Notes under the pieces: model-generated | Database searches by the model: none | What the model was told of the DNA's origin: nothing | Seen by the model: the letters and a program-made list of their open reading frames with translations, nothing else | Translations under genes and position numbers: made by a program | Assembly: GCA_020249925.1 (NCBI GenBank) | Contig: JADCER010000013.1 | Coordinates: forward strand, 216,745 to 280,744 | Length of the DNA stretch: 64,000 bases | Direction of reading: 5' to 3' | Source of the DNA: Roseomonas sp. | GTDB lineage: Bacteria > Pseudomonadota > Alphaproteobacteria > Acetobacterales > Acetobacteraceae | Shown: piece by piece, positions 56,440-64,000 of the stretch | Numbering within the stretch: position 1 is the first letter of the stretch | Layout of the letters: every line of letters begins with the position of its first letter

Positions 56440-59142
56440 CTAATCCGCAATCCGCGCCAAAGCGGCATCAAGCCTTGCGATTTCTGCCTGCCACGCGGCC
56501 AGCCTTTCGCGATTTTCCTCGACAATCTCGACGGGCGCGCGAGAGACGAAGGCCTCACTGCCAAGCTTGGCCTCAACCTTCTGCACCTCGCCTTCGATGC
56601 GCGTGCGTTCCTTGGCAAGGCGGGCGCGTTCGGCGGCGAAGTCAATCACATCGGCCAAGGGCAGCATCAGCGTGGTTTCATCCAAAACGGCCTGCACAAC
56701 GCCCTTGGGCGGGTCACCACTCAAGGCGCGAATTTCACTGGCGCGACCCAGGCGGCGAATGGCGTCCGCCCAGCGTTCGGCGCGCGCCAGGCTCTCAGGC
56801 CGGGCGCCTGCCATCAGCAGTGGCACGGTGATGGATGGGGCGACATTCATCTCGGACCGCACCGTGCGCATTTCGGAGATCAGGCGCACCACCCAATCCA
56901 ATTCCGCGCGCGCTTCCGCGGCATCGGCCACCGCCATGGCTTCCGGCCAAGCGGTACGGATCAGGCTGCCCTCCGCGCCATAGCCCATGCGGTGCCATAA
57001 TTCCTCAGTGATGAAGGGCATGACGGGGTGCAGCAGGCGGAGAATCACACCCAGCACATGTGCCGCTGTCGCCTTCACCTCATTCTTGTCGGCGCCATCC
57101 GGCCCATTCAGCACGGGCTTGGCGAATTCCAGGAACCAATCGCAGAAATCATTCCAGGCGAAGCGATAACAGGCCTTGGCGTAATCATCGAAGCGGAAGC
57201 CTTCAAGCGCGGCATTGGCTTCCGCCAGCGCCGCATTGGTCGCATCCAAAATCCAGCGCGAGAGCGGCAACTTGGCTGAGGCCGGATCAAACCCTGCGCC
57301 CGGCGCAATGCCATTCATTTCGCAAAACCGCGCCGCATTCCAGATTTTCGTGGCAAAGGACCGATAACTTTCCACCCGCTGCCGGCCGAGCTTGATATCG
57401 CGCCCCGGTGAGGCCAAGGCACAAAGCGTGAAGCGCAGCGCATCCGCGCCATAGGCATCCAGCAATTCCAGGGGATCAATGCCGTTGCCGCGCGATTTGG
57501 ACATTTTCTGCCCCTTTTCATCGCGCACCAAGCCATGGATGCAAACGGTCCTGAAGGGAACCCGCCCATCCATGAAATGAATGCCCATCATCATCATCCG
57601 GGCGACCCAGAAGAAGATGATATCCGAGCCCGTCACCAGCACATCGCCTGGATAGTACTTCGCCAATTCCGGCGTTTTTTCCGGCCAGCCAATGGTGGAA
57701 AAGGGCCAAAGCGCGCTGGAAAACCAGGTATCCAGCACATCCTCATCGCGGGTCAGCGCGACCGCTGCGCCGTATTTCGCGCGCGCCGCCGCATGGGCTT
57801 CTTCTTCGGTATGGGCGACGAAAACCTCGCCATCCGGCGCATACCAGGCGGGGATCTGGTGCCCCCACCAAAGCTGGCGCGAAATACACCAGGGCTGGAT
57901 ATCGCGCATCCAGGCGAAGAAAGTATTTTCGAATTGCTTGGGCGCAAATACGGTCTGGCCGGACTCGACCGCATGAATGGCCGGCCCCGCGAGCGTTTTT
58001 GCATCCACATACCACTGGATCGTGAGCCGCGGTTCAATCGGCACGCCAGAACGCTCACTATGTGGCACCATATGCGTGTGCGGTTCGATCTTCTCGACCA
58101 GTTCCAATTCCTCAAGCCGCGCGACAATCGCCTTGCGCGCCGCGAAGCGATCCTGCCCGGCCAGACCGCGCACAAAGGCGTGATCAGCAATGCCATCAGC
58201 GGCAGCGAAATGCGCGCTGATCTCTTCCAGCATCACACGCCCTTCGGCATCCAACACGGATGGCATGGGCAGGTCATGGCGCCGCCCGACCTCAAAATCA
58301 TTGAAGTCATGGGCAGGGGTGATCTTGACCGCGCCCGATCCTTTTTCGGGATCGGAATATTCATCGGCCACCACCGGAATGGCGCGGCCTAAAAGCGGCA
58401 GGATGACACGCTTGCCGATCAAGTCCTTGAAGCGCGCATCATCGGGATGCACCGCAACGGCGGTATCGCCCAGCATGGTTTCCGGGCGCGTCGTGGCCAC
58501 CACCAAAAACTGCCCCGGCGCGCCTTCCACCGGGTAGCGCAAATGCCAAAGGCTGCCCTTCACTTCCTTGCTTTCGACTTCCAGATCGGAAATCGCCGTC
58601 AGGAATTTCGGGTCCCAATTCACAAGGCGCCGGTCGCGGTAGATCAGGCCTTGGGCGTGCAGGGTCACGAATACTTCGCGCACCGCCGCTGAAAGCCCCT
58701 CATCCATCGTGAAGCGTTCGCGTGGCCAATCGAGCGAAGCGCCAAGCCGGCGCAATTGCCGCGTGATGGTGCCGCCCGATTCCGCCTTCCATTCCCAAAC
58801 GCGCTTCAGGAATGCCTCACGCCCCATGGCGCGGCGGTCTGGCTGCTTCTTTTCGGCCAGCAAGCGCTCTACGACGATCTGTGTGGCAATGCCGGCATGG
58901 TCCGTGCCCGGCTGCCACAGCGCATCGCGCCCCTGCATGCGCCGCCAGCGGATCAGCACATCCTGCAAGGTATTATCCAGCGCATGGCCGATATGCAGGC
59001 TGCCGGTCACATTGGGCGGCGGGATCATGATGGTGAAGGGGCGCTTTGGGCTTTCCGGATGGGCGGAAAAAGCGCCCGCAGCCTCCCAGCCTGCATAGAG
59101 GCGGGGTTCAATCGCGGCGGGGTCGAAAACCTTGTCGAGCAT
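56440..59142 (-). CDS. valS: Valyl-tRNA synthetase
   Basis: This 900-residue class I synthetase charges tRNA-Val. The HIGH motif is at 49-52 (PPNVTGSLHIGHA) and KMSKS at 546-550. The editing domain lies between, and a C-terminal coiled coil (about 830-900; ERARLAKERTRIEGEVQKVEAKL) is the tRNA-binding arm. Length is normal. GGAAG precedes the ATG at 59142. It is downstream of pcm-tolC-popZ, a block often conserved in alphaproteobacteria. Confidence 0.97.
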   Translation of the reverse strand: MLDKVFDPAAIEPRLYAGWEAAGAFSAHPESPKRPFTIMIPPPNVTGSLHIGHALDNTLQDVLIRWRRMQGRDALWQPGTDHAGIATQIVVERLLAEKKQPDRRAMGREAFLKRVWEWKAESGGTITRQLRRLGASLDWPRERFTMDEGLSAAVREVFVTLHAQGLIYRDRRLVNWDPKFLTAISDLEVESKEVKGSLWHLRYPVEGAPGQFLVVATTRPETMLGDTAVAVHPDDARFKDLIGKRVILPLLGRAIPVVADEYSDPEKGSGAVKITPAHDFNDFEVGRRHDLPMPSVLDAEGRVMLEEISAHFAAADGIADHAFVRGLAGQDRFAARKAIVARLEELELVEKIEPHTHMVPHSERSGVPIEPRLTIQWYVDAKTLAGPAIHAVESGQTVFAPKQFENTFFAWMRDIQPWCISRQLWWGHQIPAWYAPDGEVFVAHTEEEAHAAARAKYGAAVALTRDEDVLDTWFSSALWPFSTIGWPEKTPELAKYYPGDVLVTGSDIIFFWVARMMMMGIHFMDGRVPFRTVCIHGLVRDEKGQKMSKSRGNGIDPLELLDAYGADALRFTLCALASPGRDIKLGRQRVESYRSFATKIWNAARFCEMNGIAPGAGFDPASAKLPLSRWILDATNAALAEANAALEGFRFDDYAKACYRFAWNDFCDWFLEFAKPVLNGPDGADKNEVKATAAHVLGVILRLLHPVMPFITEELWHRMGYGAEGSLIRTAWPEAMAVADAAEARAELDWVVRLISEMRTVRSEMNVAPSITVPLLMAGARPESLARAERWADAIRRLGRASEIRALSGDPPKGVVQAVLDETTLMLPLADVIDFAAERARLAKERTRIEGEVQKVEAKLGSEAFVSRAPVEIVEENRERLAAWQAEIARLDAALARIAD

Positions 59143-59428
59143 GGCGCTTCCCTTCCCCGCCCCAGGGCGTTACGTCAAGGGCAAGCGCGTGTTCCGGTCC
59201 ATAACGCGCTGCAAAACATCACTGAGGGCACCATCACGCGCCTTAATCAGCCGCGCCTGGCACGTTGAGCTGGGTGTGCCGGACGTGGCGGAAAACTCCC
59301 CCGGCGCTTCAGCCGCCTTGGGCAGGCGGGCGGCGGCAGAGGAATTCGGCAGTTTCCGCGGGGCACAAATGGCGCTTTGGGGGCGCGTGGTGCGGGAAAA
59401 CAATATTCGGTCCGAATAGTGGCACCGA
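59143..59428. other. 286-base gap between popZ and valS, no credible gene
   Basis: Several short open frames on both strands overlap here, but none has a domain, a ribosome site or consistent codon use. The region carries the valS ribosome site near 59143-59155 and probably its promoter. I see no hairpin resembling a riboswitch or T box. Confidence 0.45.
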
Positions 59429-59995
59429 TCACGGCACAGCGCGATTGACGACCCTTTCGATTTCAGCGCGCACCAGGCGTTCCACCAAAGGCGGCAGATG
59501 GGTATCCAGCCAATCCTTAAGGATCGGGCGGATTTCTTCGCGCACTACGTCTTCAATGCTCGGCCCGCTGCGATAGACTTGAGCACCCCGTTCGGAACTT
59601 ACGGCGCGCAGCAATGACCCAACCGAGGCTGCCGCAGCGGCAGCGGCGGCCGGGGTAATGAGGCCCGAGGGATCATCCATACCCATGCGTGGGGATGATG
59701 CGGCCCGGGTTGGCGGCGTCACGAGCATATCTGAGGTCAATTCAATCGGCTCCGGGCCCGATCGCGCAACGGGTGGCGGTGGCGTGATCGGTGGGGGTGC
59801 GAATTCGGGCGCGGGCGCCCTGGGCGGTGGCGCCTCAGGCGCCTCAGCGGCCAATGCGTCCTGCGCGGCAGGTTCCGCCACATCCGTCGCCTGGGCCGTT
59901 GCCTCATCCTCATTCAGGATGCGGCGAATGGACGCCAGGATATCATCCATGGATTGATCCTGCCCCCCGGCGGGGGACGGGGCGGTACCGCTCAT
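59429..59995 (-). CDS. popZ: Polar organising protein PopZ/DUF2497 family
   Basis: This 188-residue protein has the PopZ layout: a short N-terminal helix (SMDDILASIRRILNEDE) that binds partners, a long disordered Pro/Ala/Glu-rich middle (about 40-120), and a C-terminal helical assembly region (IEDVVREEIRPILKDWLDTHLPPLVERLVRAEIERVV). PopZ forms polar scaffolds that anchor the chromosome origin in alphaproteobacteria. It overlaps the tolC gene by four bases, so the genes are co-transcribed. Confidence 0.88.
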   Translation of the reverse strand: MSGTAPSPAGGQDQSMDDILASIRRILNEDEATAQATDVAEPAAQDALAAEAPEAPPPRAPAPEFAPPPITPPPPVARSGPEPIELTSDMLVTPPTRAASSPRMGMDDPSGLITPAAAAAAAASVGSLLRAVSSERGAQVYRSGPSIEDVVREEIRPILKDWLDTHLPPLVERLVRAEIERVVNRAVP

Positions 59996-61434
59996 GGTCT
60001 TCCTCTCGAAGGCGCCTGGGGCGCCGTGGCGGCAGTGGCAGCGGCGGGACGTGCCGCGACATCACTATAATCCCCAGTTCCAACCCAAAGGTTACGAACC
60101 GCCTGATGATAGGCTTTCGGGTCATAAAGCTGAACGGGCAGGCCAAGATCCTGCGCAGTCAAGCGGCCAATCGTGGCTGTCAGCGAATAGGATGCATTGA
60201 CCAGAGTGGCCAGGGCCTGCACCAGGCTGACACGGGCATTCAGCAATTCCTGTTCGGCGTTCAACACATCAAGCGTGGTACGGCTGCCGACAACCGCTTC
60301 CCGCTGCACGCCATCAAGCGCGATTTCCTGGGCCCTGATCTGGGCGCGCACACTTTCGACCTGGGCGCGCGCGGTGCGCAACGTTTCCCAGGCTTGTGCC
60401 GCCTGCTGGCCGGCAAGCCGGCGCGCATCTTCCACCAATTGGCGCTGCTGCTGCGCCTGCTGGCGCGCCTGGCGCACGGCGGCGTGTTCGGCGCCACCCT
60501 GAAAGATGGGGACGGAAAGATTGGCAGTGACCTGAGAACCCGTCTGGCGCGTGCCTGGTAACGCGCTGTTGTCCAGCCGGAAGGTCTGGCCCTGTACGCC
60601 GATGGTCGGCAGCAATGCGCCGAATTGCAGATCAATGTTTTCGATGGCCGCCGCTTCATCAAACATGGCGGCGATGACGGTCGGGTTATTGGTGCTGGCT
60701 TTTTGGACCGCTTCCTGCGCGGAACGTACCGGCGGTATCAAAGGCTGTGGGGGCGAAACCCGATTGGGCGCCATGCCGATGAGGCGCTGGAAAACGGCGC
60801 GGGAGGATTCGCGATTGCCATCCGCCTGTTCCAGAGCAGCGCGAGCGCCGGCGAGGCGTGATTCCGCCTGCGCGACATCGGTGCGGGTAATTTCACCCAC
60901 ACGGAAACGTTCATTGGTGGCCTGCAATTGCCGCGACAGGACCTGAACATTGTTCGTATTCAGGCGCACCACTTCCGTATCGCGGATAACAGCGACATAG
61001 GACGCAACGGAATCCAGCAAGACCTGCTGCTCCGTCGCGATCAGGCGCGAACGCTGCGCATAGATTTGATTCTCAGCCCGTCTGGTGCCTGCAACAGTCC
61101 TGCCGCCGCGATAAATGGGCTGAGTGACGGCCCCCGTCAGGCTGCCCGTACTGCGCTCAAGATCGGTGTAGGTCGTTCTATCATTTGACCGTGACCGCGA
61201 CGTAGCGTCCACGTAGCCGCCAGCGCCGGAGAAGGTGACACTCGGCCGCCAGCCGGCCAGGGCCTGGGGCAGGTTTTCATCAACCGCGCGAAGCTGCGCC
61301 CGGGCGGCCAGCAGCGCAGGATTATTGGCGTAAGCGGCCGCCAGGGCTTCCTGAAGGGTTTGCGCACCGGCCGAGGCAAGCGGCGCCACGGCCAGCGTTG
61401 CGGACAGGAAAAGCGTTGCGCGAAAACTCTTCAT
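59992..61434 (-). CDS. tolC: TolC-family outer membrane channel protein
   Basis: This 480-residue protein has a signal peptide (MKSFRATLFLSATLAVAPLASAGAQ) and two TolC repeats of the outer-membrane efflux family, each with long coiled helices: TLQEALAAAYANNPALLAARAQLRAVDE in the first half, and a second half including LSVPIFQGGAEHAAVRQARQQAQQQRQLV. It should trimerise as an outer-membrane duct for efflux or type I secretion. The ATG at 61434 is chosen over the TTG at 61443. No inner-membrane pump gene is adjacent; synteny with pcm is typical. Confidence 0.93.
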   Translation of the reverse strand: MKSFRATLFLSATLAVAPLASAGAQTLQEALAAAYANNPALLAARAQLRAVDENLPQALAGWRPSVTFSGAGGYVDATSRSRSNDRTTYTDLERSTGSLTGAVTQPIYRGGRTVAGTRRAENQIYAQRSRLIATEQQVLLDSVASYVAVIRDTEVVRLNTNNVQVLSRQLQATNERFRVGEITRTDVAQAESRLAGARAALEQADGNRESSRAVFQRLIGMAPNRVSPPQPLIPPVRSAQEAVQKASTNNPTVIAAMFDEAAAIENIDLQFGALLPTIGVQGQTFRLDNSALPGTRQTGSQVTANLSVPIFQGGAEHAAVRQARQQAQQQRQLVEDARRLAGQQAAQAWETLRTARAQVESVRAQIRAQEIALDGVQREAVVGSRTTLDVLNAEQELLNARVSLVQALATLVNASYSLTATIGRLTAQDLGLPVQLYDPKAYHQAVRNLWVGTGDYSDVAARPAAATAATAPQAPSRGRP

Positions 61435-61569
61435 CAAGTGCAACCCCCAAACCCCGGATTTACCTCCAGGGTAACCCCCACCCCGAAACTGCCAGGAGGG
61501 CCTGGGCGCAAAGCTACAGCATGCGCGGGCGGTTGCGCCAGCCCAAGATTCAACACAACCGGAGCGCGC

Positions 61570-62226
61570 CTAAAATGCGAAGCTGGGCGTTGGCTGAAAG
61601 GCAGGCAGTGGCGCGGCATGGGCCTCAAAAGCGGTACGCGGCGTGAAGCTGCCGGCAATATGGCGGACCAAAGTGGCCCGCGCCGGCGGCCCGCCGGCGG
61701 TAACCAGCGCCACCAGCCGCCCGCCTTCCGCCAGCAGGGTTTCGATCGGCCGCGGAATGGCGGGCACACCGCCTTCGATCACAATCACGTCAAAAGGGCC
61801 AAGGCCGGGCGGCGGATGGGCGGGGTCTTCGCGCATCAGCCGGACCGCGGCTTCCAACCGGCGCTGGGCCAGGCCTTGTTGCGCCAAGGCAAGCAGCGCC
61901 GGATCATTTTCGAGCGCGGTGACATTGGCCCCCATGGCCGCCAGCACCGCAGCGCCATAGCCGCAGCCCGCCCCGAGCAGCAGCGTGCGGTCCCCACGGC
62001 GGAGCTCCGCCAATTGGAAAAGCCGCGCCATGACCATGGGCTGCATCAGCGCCCGCCCACCCGGCAGTGGCACATCCGCATCCGCATAGGCGCGCGGCGC
62101 GAGGTTGGCGGGGACAAACGCCTCTCGCGGCAGGTCACCAAAAGCCGAGAGGATGCGGGGATCCTGCACCTGGTTTGGCCGCAACTGCCCATCCACCATG
62201 AATCGTCTGGCGCGCGCGAAATCCAT
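61570..62226 (-). CDS. pcm: Protein-L-isoaspartate O-methyltransferase family protein
   Basis: This 218-residue methyltransferase repairs isoaspartyl residues in damaged proteins in the classical family. It shows an N-terminal FMVDGQLRPNQVQDPRILSAFGDLPREAFVP, the motif post-I region PLPGGRALMQPMVMARLFQLAEL, and the SAM-binding LLLGAGCGYGAAVLAAMG. In alphaproteobacteria this tolC-linked paralogue is conserved and may have a modified role. It is the first gene of the pcm-tolC-popZ leftward group. Confidence 0.88.
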   Translation of the reverse strand: MDFARARRFMVDGQLRPNQVQDPRILSAFGDLPREAFVPANLAPRAYADADVPLPGGRALMQPMVMARLFQLAELRRGDRTLLLGAGCGYGAAVLAAMGANVTALENDPALLALAQQGLAQRRLEAAVRLMREDPAHPPPGLGPFDVIVIEGGVPAIPRPIETLLAEGGRLVALVTAGGPPARATLVRHIAGSFTPRTAFEAHAAPLPAFQPTPSFAF

Positions 62227-62333
62227 ATCGCCCTTCCTTCAAGCCTTGTTGCATCCCTTATAGGTCCGCGGGCACCGCCCCGCCAAGGTGGCGCTTGACC
62301 CGGAAGGGGCGCGGCCCGATACAGGCGCCGAGG

Positions 62334-62407
62334 GGTCCGGTGGCCGAGTGGTCAGGCAAGGGTCTGCAAAACCCTCTACAGCGGTTCGATTCCGCTCCGG
62401 ACCTCCA
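62334..62407 (+). tRNA. tRNA-Cys (GCA)
   Basis: The acceptor stem GGTCCGG (62334-62340) pairs with CCGGACC, the anticodon loop reads CTGCAAA with GCA, and the T arm is AGCGG-TTCGATT-CCGCT. The discriminator is T (U), as expected for tRNA-Cys, and CCA is encoded (62405-62407). Confidence 0.95.
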
Positions 62408-62480
62408 GGATTTTTCTGGTGCGCGGCCAGCGGGCTTTGACATTGGGCAGAGCGCTGCTATTAGGCGCGCCGGCTCCTGA

Positions 62481-62556
62481 TCCCCGATAGCTCAGCTGGT
62501 AGAGCGCGGGACTGTTAATCCCTAGGTCGTTGGTTCGAGTCCAACTCGGGGAGCCA
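62481..62556 (+). tRNA. tRNA-Asn (GTT)
   Basis: TCCCCGA (62481-62487) pairs with TCGGGGA (62546-62552), the anticodon loop CTGTTAA gives GTT, and the T arm is GTTGG-TTCGAGT-CCAAC. The discriminator is G and CCA is encoded (62554-62556). One mismatch (C-T) closes the anticodon stem. The DNA after it changes character, as at integration sites in tRNA 3' ends. Confidence 0.95.
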
Positions 62557-63631
62557 GAAAAATCAAAGATTTACGAGCCTGCTGCCCTCCAAAAAAATCG
62601 GAATTTTTCGCCGTGGTGCCACTATGGTGCCAGATTGGTTGGGCTTGGTGGCGCTCGCCCTGTCCGGGCGTGCCTTGGCGTCTCTCGGGTGATCGTCGCG
62701 TCTAAGCTGGATCAGTTTCGCGTTGGGCCCTTGGGCGCCTGAACGAGTGGGCGAGTTCTACAGGCGCGTACGGGTGCAAGCGGAGATTACACCGGAACGC
62801 GCGTTAACGCCCGTTATGACGCGCCCCCCCCAGAGACATGAAGCCCAGTTCGGGACTCCCGGGCGCAGGGGGCGCCAGCTCTCCACGCGTCGCCGACCAG
62901 CCGCCCCCCTACCCGCCCCCGCGCTTCCGGGCTGGCCGATCCGCCCACACTGGTCCTGGCCGGGTCAAAGGCAGCGCTAAGCCGCCTGATGATGTAGTCG
63001 TCCAAATACGCCAGTGTGGCTAAATGCCGCGGCCGAGGGCGATGCTGTTCTGCGTCGCCATCGTGCAGGTAGCGCCGGACAGCCTCGCGTCACAGCCCAA
63101 CTTTTCACGCAATCGCGTGCAAACCATTGTTCTGCTTCTTCAGTAGAAGCTTCTCTAATACCAAATCCCCCGCATGCATGAGCACGCCTATCCGTTGGGT
63201 GGTAAAAAATAAAGCAGGGCCAGTTTTCAAAATGCACATATGCCAGCTTTACGGCATCGATTGTAATCCAGGATGGATCGGCACCTTCACGCGTCATGCC
63301 CGTACGCATTTTTTCGCGGCGTCAGGAGAAATCATGCGTTCAAGCGTGGCGACTCAATGGCCTTAACATTTCCTCCGCGTGGAGAGTGATGAGCTGGATC
63401 GGCGCCATTCAGCATGGCGTCATCTAGATTTCAAAGAAGAAAAGAACGCCAGCTGCATCAAGAATTAACAATACGGGGGAGACTAAAATAATTTTTTTGT
63501 AATCTATTATTTTTTGCAAGACGACAAAGTATCATAGCATTCTAAGGGCACAGAGCGCCAAAGTGGATATTCTTAAGGTTTTAGCTTGGTTTTCTCTGGC
63601 CTGATACATTAAGAAAAACCAGGATAAACTC
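62557..63631. other. AT-richer, poorly coding stretch after tRNA-Asn (probable integrated-element edge)
   Basis: About 1.1 kb without a confident gene. It contains a short hairpin AAAAAT-CGGA-ATTTTT (62593-62608), a direct repeat TGGTGCCA (near 62614 and 62625), several overlapping short frames, and an AT-rich palindrome AAAATAAT/ATTATTTT (63485-63492 and 63506-63513). No integrase is visible. The mixture of base use and remnants is what one expects at the boundary of a genomic island or decayed prophage. Confidence 0.55.
62977..63309 (-). CDS. Hypothetical protein, uncertain
   Basis: A 110-codon frame whose first two thirds read like a folded protein (SWITIDAVKLAYVHFENWPCFIFYH, then ACGGFGIREASTEEAEQWF), while the last third is Arg/Ala-rich and looks out of frame or decayed. 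There is no good ribosome site and codon use is less GC-biased than in the chromosome. It could be a gene of the integrated element or a truncated remnant. I recognise no family. Confidence 0.3.
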   Translation of the reverse strand: MRTGMTREGADPSWITIDAVKLAYVHFENWPCFIFYHPTDRRAHACGGFGIREASTEEAEQWFARDCVKSWAVTRGCPALPARWRRRTASPSAAAFSHTGVFGRLHHQAA

Positions 63632-63991
63632 ATGGCTAAATTGAAAACGAAAATCCGGTCAGGTCAGCGTTGCCCGGGAAAGTCGCAGAGCGGTGCCCGT
63701 AAAGCCAGTAATATCGCGGCTACCGGCAAAGACATTCAGACCCTTGGAGAAAGGGCCGCTGAGAACAAGCCTGAAACCTCGATGGTGCGTCAGGGTCTCA
63801 CCGACGGGTTACGTTATTTGACGGCACAAGAAGCCGCCAAGCTGCGAAATCAAGGGCTAAGTTCTTTTTGGCGTCAGGTGCAAAGGGGAGAATTGCCACA
63901 ACCCTACAGGGTTTCGCCCCGGTGCCCGAGATGGCTTCTTTCGGATATTTTGCCGACAAGAGGCGTAGCTGCAAACGATAATGAGGGTTAG
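63632..63991 (+). CDS. AlpA/excisionase-like helix-turn-helix protein
   Basis: This 119-residue protein has a basic N-terminal half (KLKTKIRSGQRCPGKSQSGARK) and a C-terminal HTH of the AlpA/excisionase type: YLTAQEAAKLRNQGLSSFWRQVQRGELPQPYRVSPRCPRWLLSDIL at about residues 62-107. Such proteins control integrase genes or excision of genomic islands. AGGA lies eight bases before the ATG. Upstream DNA is AT-rich. It lies 1.1 kb past tRNA-Asn, so it probably belongs to an element whose integrase lies beyond the window. Confidence 0.75.
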   Translation: MAKLKTKIRSGQRCPGKSQSGARKASNIAATGKDIQTLGERAAENKPETSMVRQGLTDGLRYLTAQEAAKLRNQGLSSFWRQVQRGELPQPYRVSPRCPRWLLSDILPTRGVAANDNEG

Positions 63992-64000
63992 CCTGATGAG

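Noticed and set aside
59132..59419. Small genes between valS and popZ
   Set aside because: Overlapping frames on both strands, none with a start signal, domain or consistent codon use.

Overview
The window is GC-rich, densely coded DNA with strongly GC-biased third codon positions. Its gene content points to an alphaproteobacterium, most likely a Rhodospirillales/Acetobacteraceae-type organism (inference). The supporting genes are the flgF-flgG-flgA-flgH flagellar order, an OlsB ornithine-lipid acyltransferase, a MucR/Ros regulator, a CarD/CdnL regulator, PopZ, two TRAP transporters, a Bug-type binding protein, and the pcm-tolC-popZ-valS block.

Layout. 1-2651: end of a flagellar rod/ring operon (flgF', flgG, flgA, flgH). 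2693-5637: olsB, mucR, a TusA-like protein, and the rimI/tsaB pair. 5710-9661: a TRAP transporter split over divergent units (dctQ-dctM leftward, dctP rightward) plus an aldo/keto reductase. 9728-14944: leftward carD (with a very long Lys/Ala/Pro-rich N-terminus), fdxA, an S4-domain RNA-binding protein and a Suv3-like helicase. 15044-16174: an MFS transporter. 16341-23072: one rightward unit encoding a three-subunit molybdenum hydroxylase followed by a complete TRAP transporter. 23255-27241: a Bug receptor divergent from a ThDP enzyme, then aroC. 27264-30690: a secreted SUMF1-fold protein, a tiny secreted protein and acs. 30760-36173: an SDR divergent from a beta-oxidation operon (FadB-like fusion plus an acyl-CoA dehydrogenase pair, resembling pimF-pimC-pimD). 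36280-38702: a PhnZ-like HD protein, a ribokinase-type sugar kinase and a BASS-like transporter. 38712-44572: a periplasmic binding protein paired with a chemoreceptor, then a second chemoreceptor. 45057-49034: fabI, pdxH, a phosphotransferase/P-loop fusion and a Usp protein. 49108-52911: a single-chain restriction-modification-like protein. 53006-56436: pirin, two small exported proteins, ilvD and a small membrane protein. 56440-62226: valS, popZ, tolC and pcm. 62334-62556: tRNA-Cys and tRNA-Asn. After tRNA-Asn the sequence changes to AT-rich, poorly coding DNA ending in an AlpA/excisionase-like gene, which looks like the edge of an integrated element.

Most of the window is chromosomal housekeeping plus uptake and oxidation of organic acids. 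The accessory or unusual items are the restriction-modification-like gene, the histone-H1-like CarD fusion, the binding protein-chemoreceptor pair, the orphan PhnZ-like oxygenase with an altered substrate-site residue, the element boundary at tRNA-Asn, and several dispersed palindromes. One hairpin family (TGGCGTGAYCC/GGRTCACGCCA) sits between three different convergent gene pairs. I did not find a clearly new multi-gene system. The best single candidates for follow-up are the CarD fusion, the restriction-modification gene and the repeated intergenic hairpin.
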